DNA of 64,000 bases from Rhizobium sp. BK313 (lineage in GTDB: Bacteria > Pseudomonadota > Alphaproteobacteria > Rhizobiales > Rhizobiaceae): assembly GCF_014193655.1 (NCBI RefSeq), contig NZ_JACHZQ010000002.1, positions 496,001 through 560,000 of the forward strand. Direction: 5' to 3'. Shown here piece after piece: positions 63,079 through 64,000 of this stretch (the first letter of the stretch is position 1; each line of letters begins with the position of its first letter). The position numbers and the translations under genes are program-made. The notes beneath the pieces were generated by a model. That model did no database searches. It was not told the origin of the DNA and saw only the letters and a list, made by a program, of their open reading frames with translations.

Positions 63079-63264
63079 GTTGAAATTCCTTTCTGCAATG
63101 TGTTACAGATACGGCACATGAAGGAGTTATCGCTCAAAACAGCCGATTTCGCAACGATTATGCGGCGCATGAGGGATCTCAATGTTCACTGGCCATCCCT
63201 TGCGAACCCTGGAGTGGGATGGGCTTTCAGCATCTTGTTTCGAGCGCGCTAAACGGAGGATTAG
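63079..63264. other. Divergent promoter region between SorC and LacD-type genes
   Basis: About 190 nt with no gene. It should hold the promoters of both operons. I see no perfect dyad of useful length. Confidence 0.4.
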
Positions 63265-64000
63265 ATGTCCAGATTGACGACAGCCGAAATGCGAGGTTAC
63301 CAGCAGATTTGCGGTAGTGACGGAGCCATGATGGTTATCGCCTGCGATCAACGCGGTGGTATGCGTAGTTTGCTTGCAAAGGATCCGGAGGCACAAGCAG
63401 CCATCTCCGACAAGACTCTCGGCGACACGAAGGCCGACATCGCCAGATTTCTGGCAAGCAAGGCATCCTGTGTGCTGGTCGATCCGATCTGTGCTGTTCC
63501 GGCTTTGGTCGACGACCGCATCATTCAACGCGATACAGCACTTCTGATCGGCCTGGATGCGTCAGGCTGGGACACGTCGCCGGACGGATATCGCCTCTCC
63601 AAGCTGGTTCCGGGCATTTCGGCCCGTAGCGTCCGCCAACTCGGCGCTACCGGCGGCAAGATCATGGTCTATCTCCGCTCGGACCGGGAAGAAGCCAACA
63701 TTCACAACATTAAAATCCTGCGCCAATGCATCGACGATTTCGCGCGAGAGGACCTGCTGCTCGTTGTAGAATTCCTGACCTACAGGTTTGATGGTGAAGA
63801 CGAAGCCGAGTATAAGGCGAAGCTGCCGTCGCTGGTCATCGGGGGAAGTAAGATTTGCCTGGATTGCGGAGCGAAGGTGCTGAAGATTCCCTATCCAGGA
63901 AGCGCTGAAGCCTGCGCGGAAGTCACGAGGCTTTCAGGGGACGTGCCGTGGGCCGTTTTGTCCGCTGGCGTCGACCACTCCACGTTCCTGAAGCAAGTTG
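63265..64000 (+). CDS. LacD-type tagatose 1,6-bisphosphate aldolase-like protein (cut by window end)
   Basis: The first 245 codons are visible. They show the LacD-like class I aldolase pattern: MVIACDQRGGMR, the VLVDPICAVP strand, GLDASGWDT and KIPYPGSAEACAEV, with SAGVDHSTF at the end of the window. Class I enzymes use a Schiff-base lysine, probably Lys in VLKIPYP. It would cleave a ketose bisphosphate to dihydroxyacetone phosphate and glyceraldehyde 3-phosphate. CGGAGGA precedes the ATG. Divergent from the SorC regulator. Confidence 0.82.
   Translation, partial: MSRLTTAEMRGYQQICGSDGAMMVIACDQRGGMRSLLAKDPEAQAAISDKTLGDTKADIARFLASKASCVLVDPICAVPALVDDRIIQRDTALLIGLDASGWDTSPDGYRLSKLVPGISARSVRQLGATGGKIMVYLRSDREEANIHNIKILRQCIDDFAREDLLLVVEFLTYRFDGEDEAEYKAKLPSLVIGGSKICLDCGAKVLKIPYPGSAEACAEVTRLSGDVPWAVLSAGVDHSTFLKQV

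Noticed and set aside
1..64000. CRISPR arrays, insertion sequences, prophage, tRNA or rRNA genes
   Set aside because: No regularly spaced repeats, transposase or integrase frames, or cloverleaf/rRNA sequence were recognised on reading either strand.

Overview
The window looks like a stretch of a Rhizobiaceae genome (Rhizobium/Ensifer/Agrobacterium group), probably a plasmid, chromid or accessory chromosomal region. The reasons are a FixL/FixJ/FixK-type cassette, many ABC sugar-uptake and sugar-catabolism genes with LacI, SorC and MocR regulators, a rhizobial-style promoter (GTTGAC-N17-CTATAT) before a cold-shock gene, a CTAGAGC-type intergenic palindromic repeat, and G+C-rich coding sequence. 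I saw no rRNA, tRNA, ribosomal-protein or replication genes, no CRISPR array and no recognisable insertion sequence. Everything here comes from reading the sequence. No database search was run.

Layout. 0.4-3.8 kb: exported ankyrin and YHS proteins facing a class III adenylate cyclase with TolB-like and TPR regions. 4-9 kb: cytochrome P450, a 2-keto-4-pentenoate hydratase-like enzyme, two small rhizobial proteins, Ohr peroxidase and a VOC protein. 9-15 kb: a 952-aa winged-helix/ATPase/TPR regulator, then isocitrate lyase divergent from a ScfR/RamB-like regulator. 15-20 kb: a receiver protein and a giant CheB-CheR-PAS-HWE-kinase gene broken by an in-frame TAG. 20-26 kb: LOG protein, azoreductase, MocR regulator, AhpD-like protein, a Gdx/SugE-type exporter, CspA and small proteins. 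26-30 kb: a gluconate/idonate-type cluster (dehydrogenases, LacI regulator, three matching operators) in which the lactonase-like and 2-hydroxyacid dehydrogenase genes are broken. 30-39 kb: TadG-like protein, AraC, XRE and MmyB-like regulators, cupin, SDR and porin. 39-45 kb: fixL-fixJ-fixK-like genes in which the FixL-like kinase lacks the haem-binding histidine, with a FixK/FNR box upstream, then a VIT-family membrane protein, an OmpA-domain protein and a cysteine-rich exported protein. 45-64 kb: a carbohydrate catabolic island made of an ABC transporter operon with ROK, epimerase, hydrolase, TIM-barrel and Gfo/Idh genes, a divergent Gfo/Idh-esterase pair with a LacI regulator, and a tagatose-type set (PfkB kinase, KbaZ/GatZ-like protein, HAD phosphatase, SorC regulator, LacD-type aldolase cut by the window end).

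Two themes stand out. First, five genes carry visible lesions: the CheB/CheR kinase, an SMP-30 lactonase, a 2-hydroxyacid dehydrogenase, a panB-like fragment and a sugar permease. This suggests ongoing gene loss. Second, several regulators have clear candidate operators beside them (GntR/IdnR-like palindromes, a direct repeat before the MmyB-like gene, a 23-bp perfect palindrome before the MocR gene, a FixK box before fixL), so local circuits can be proposed directly from the DNA.
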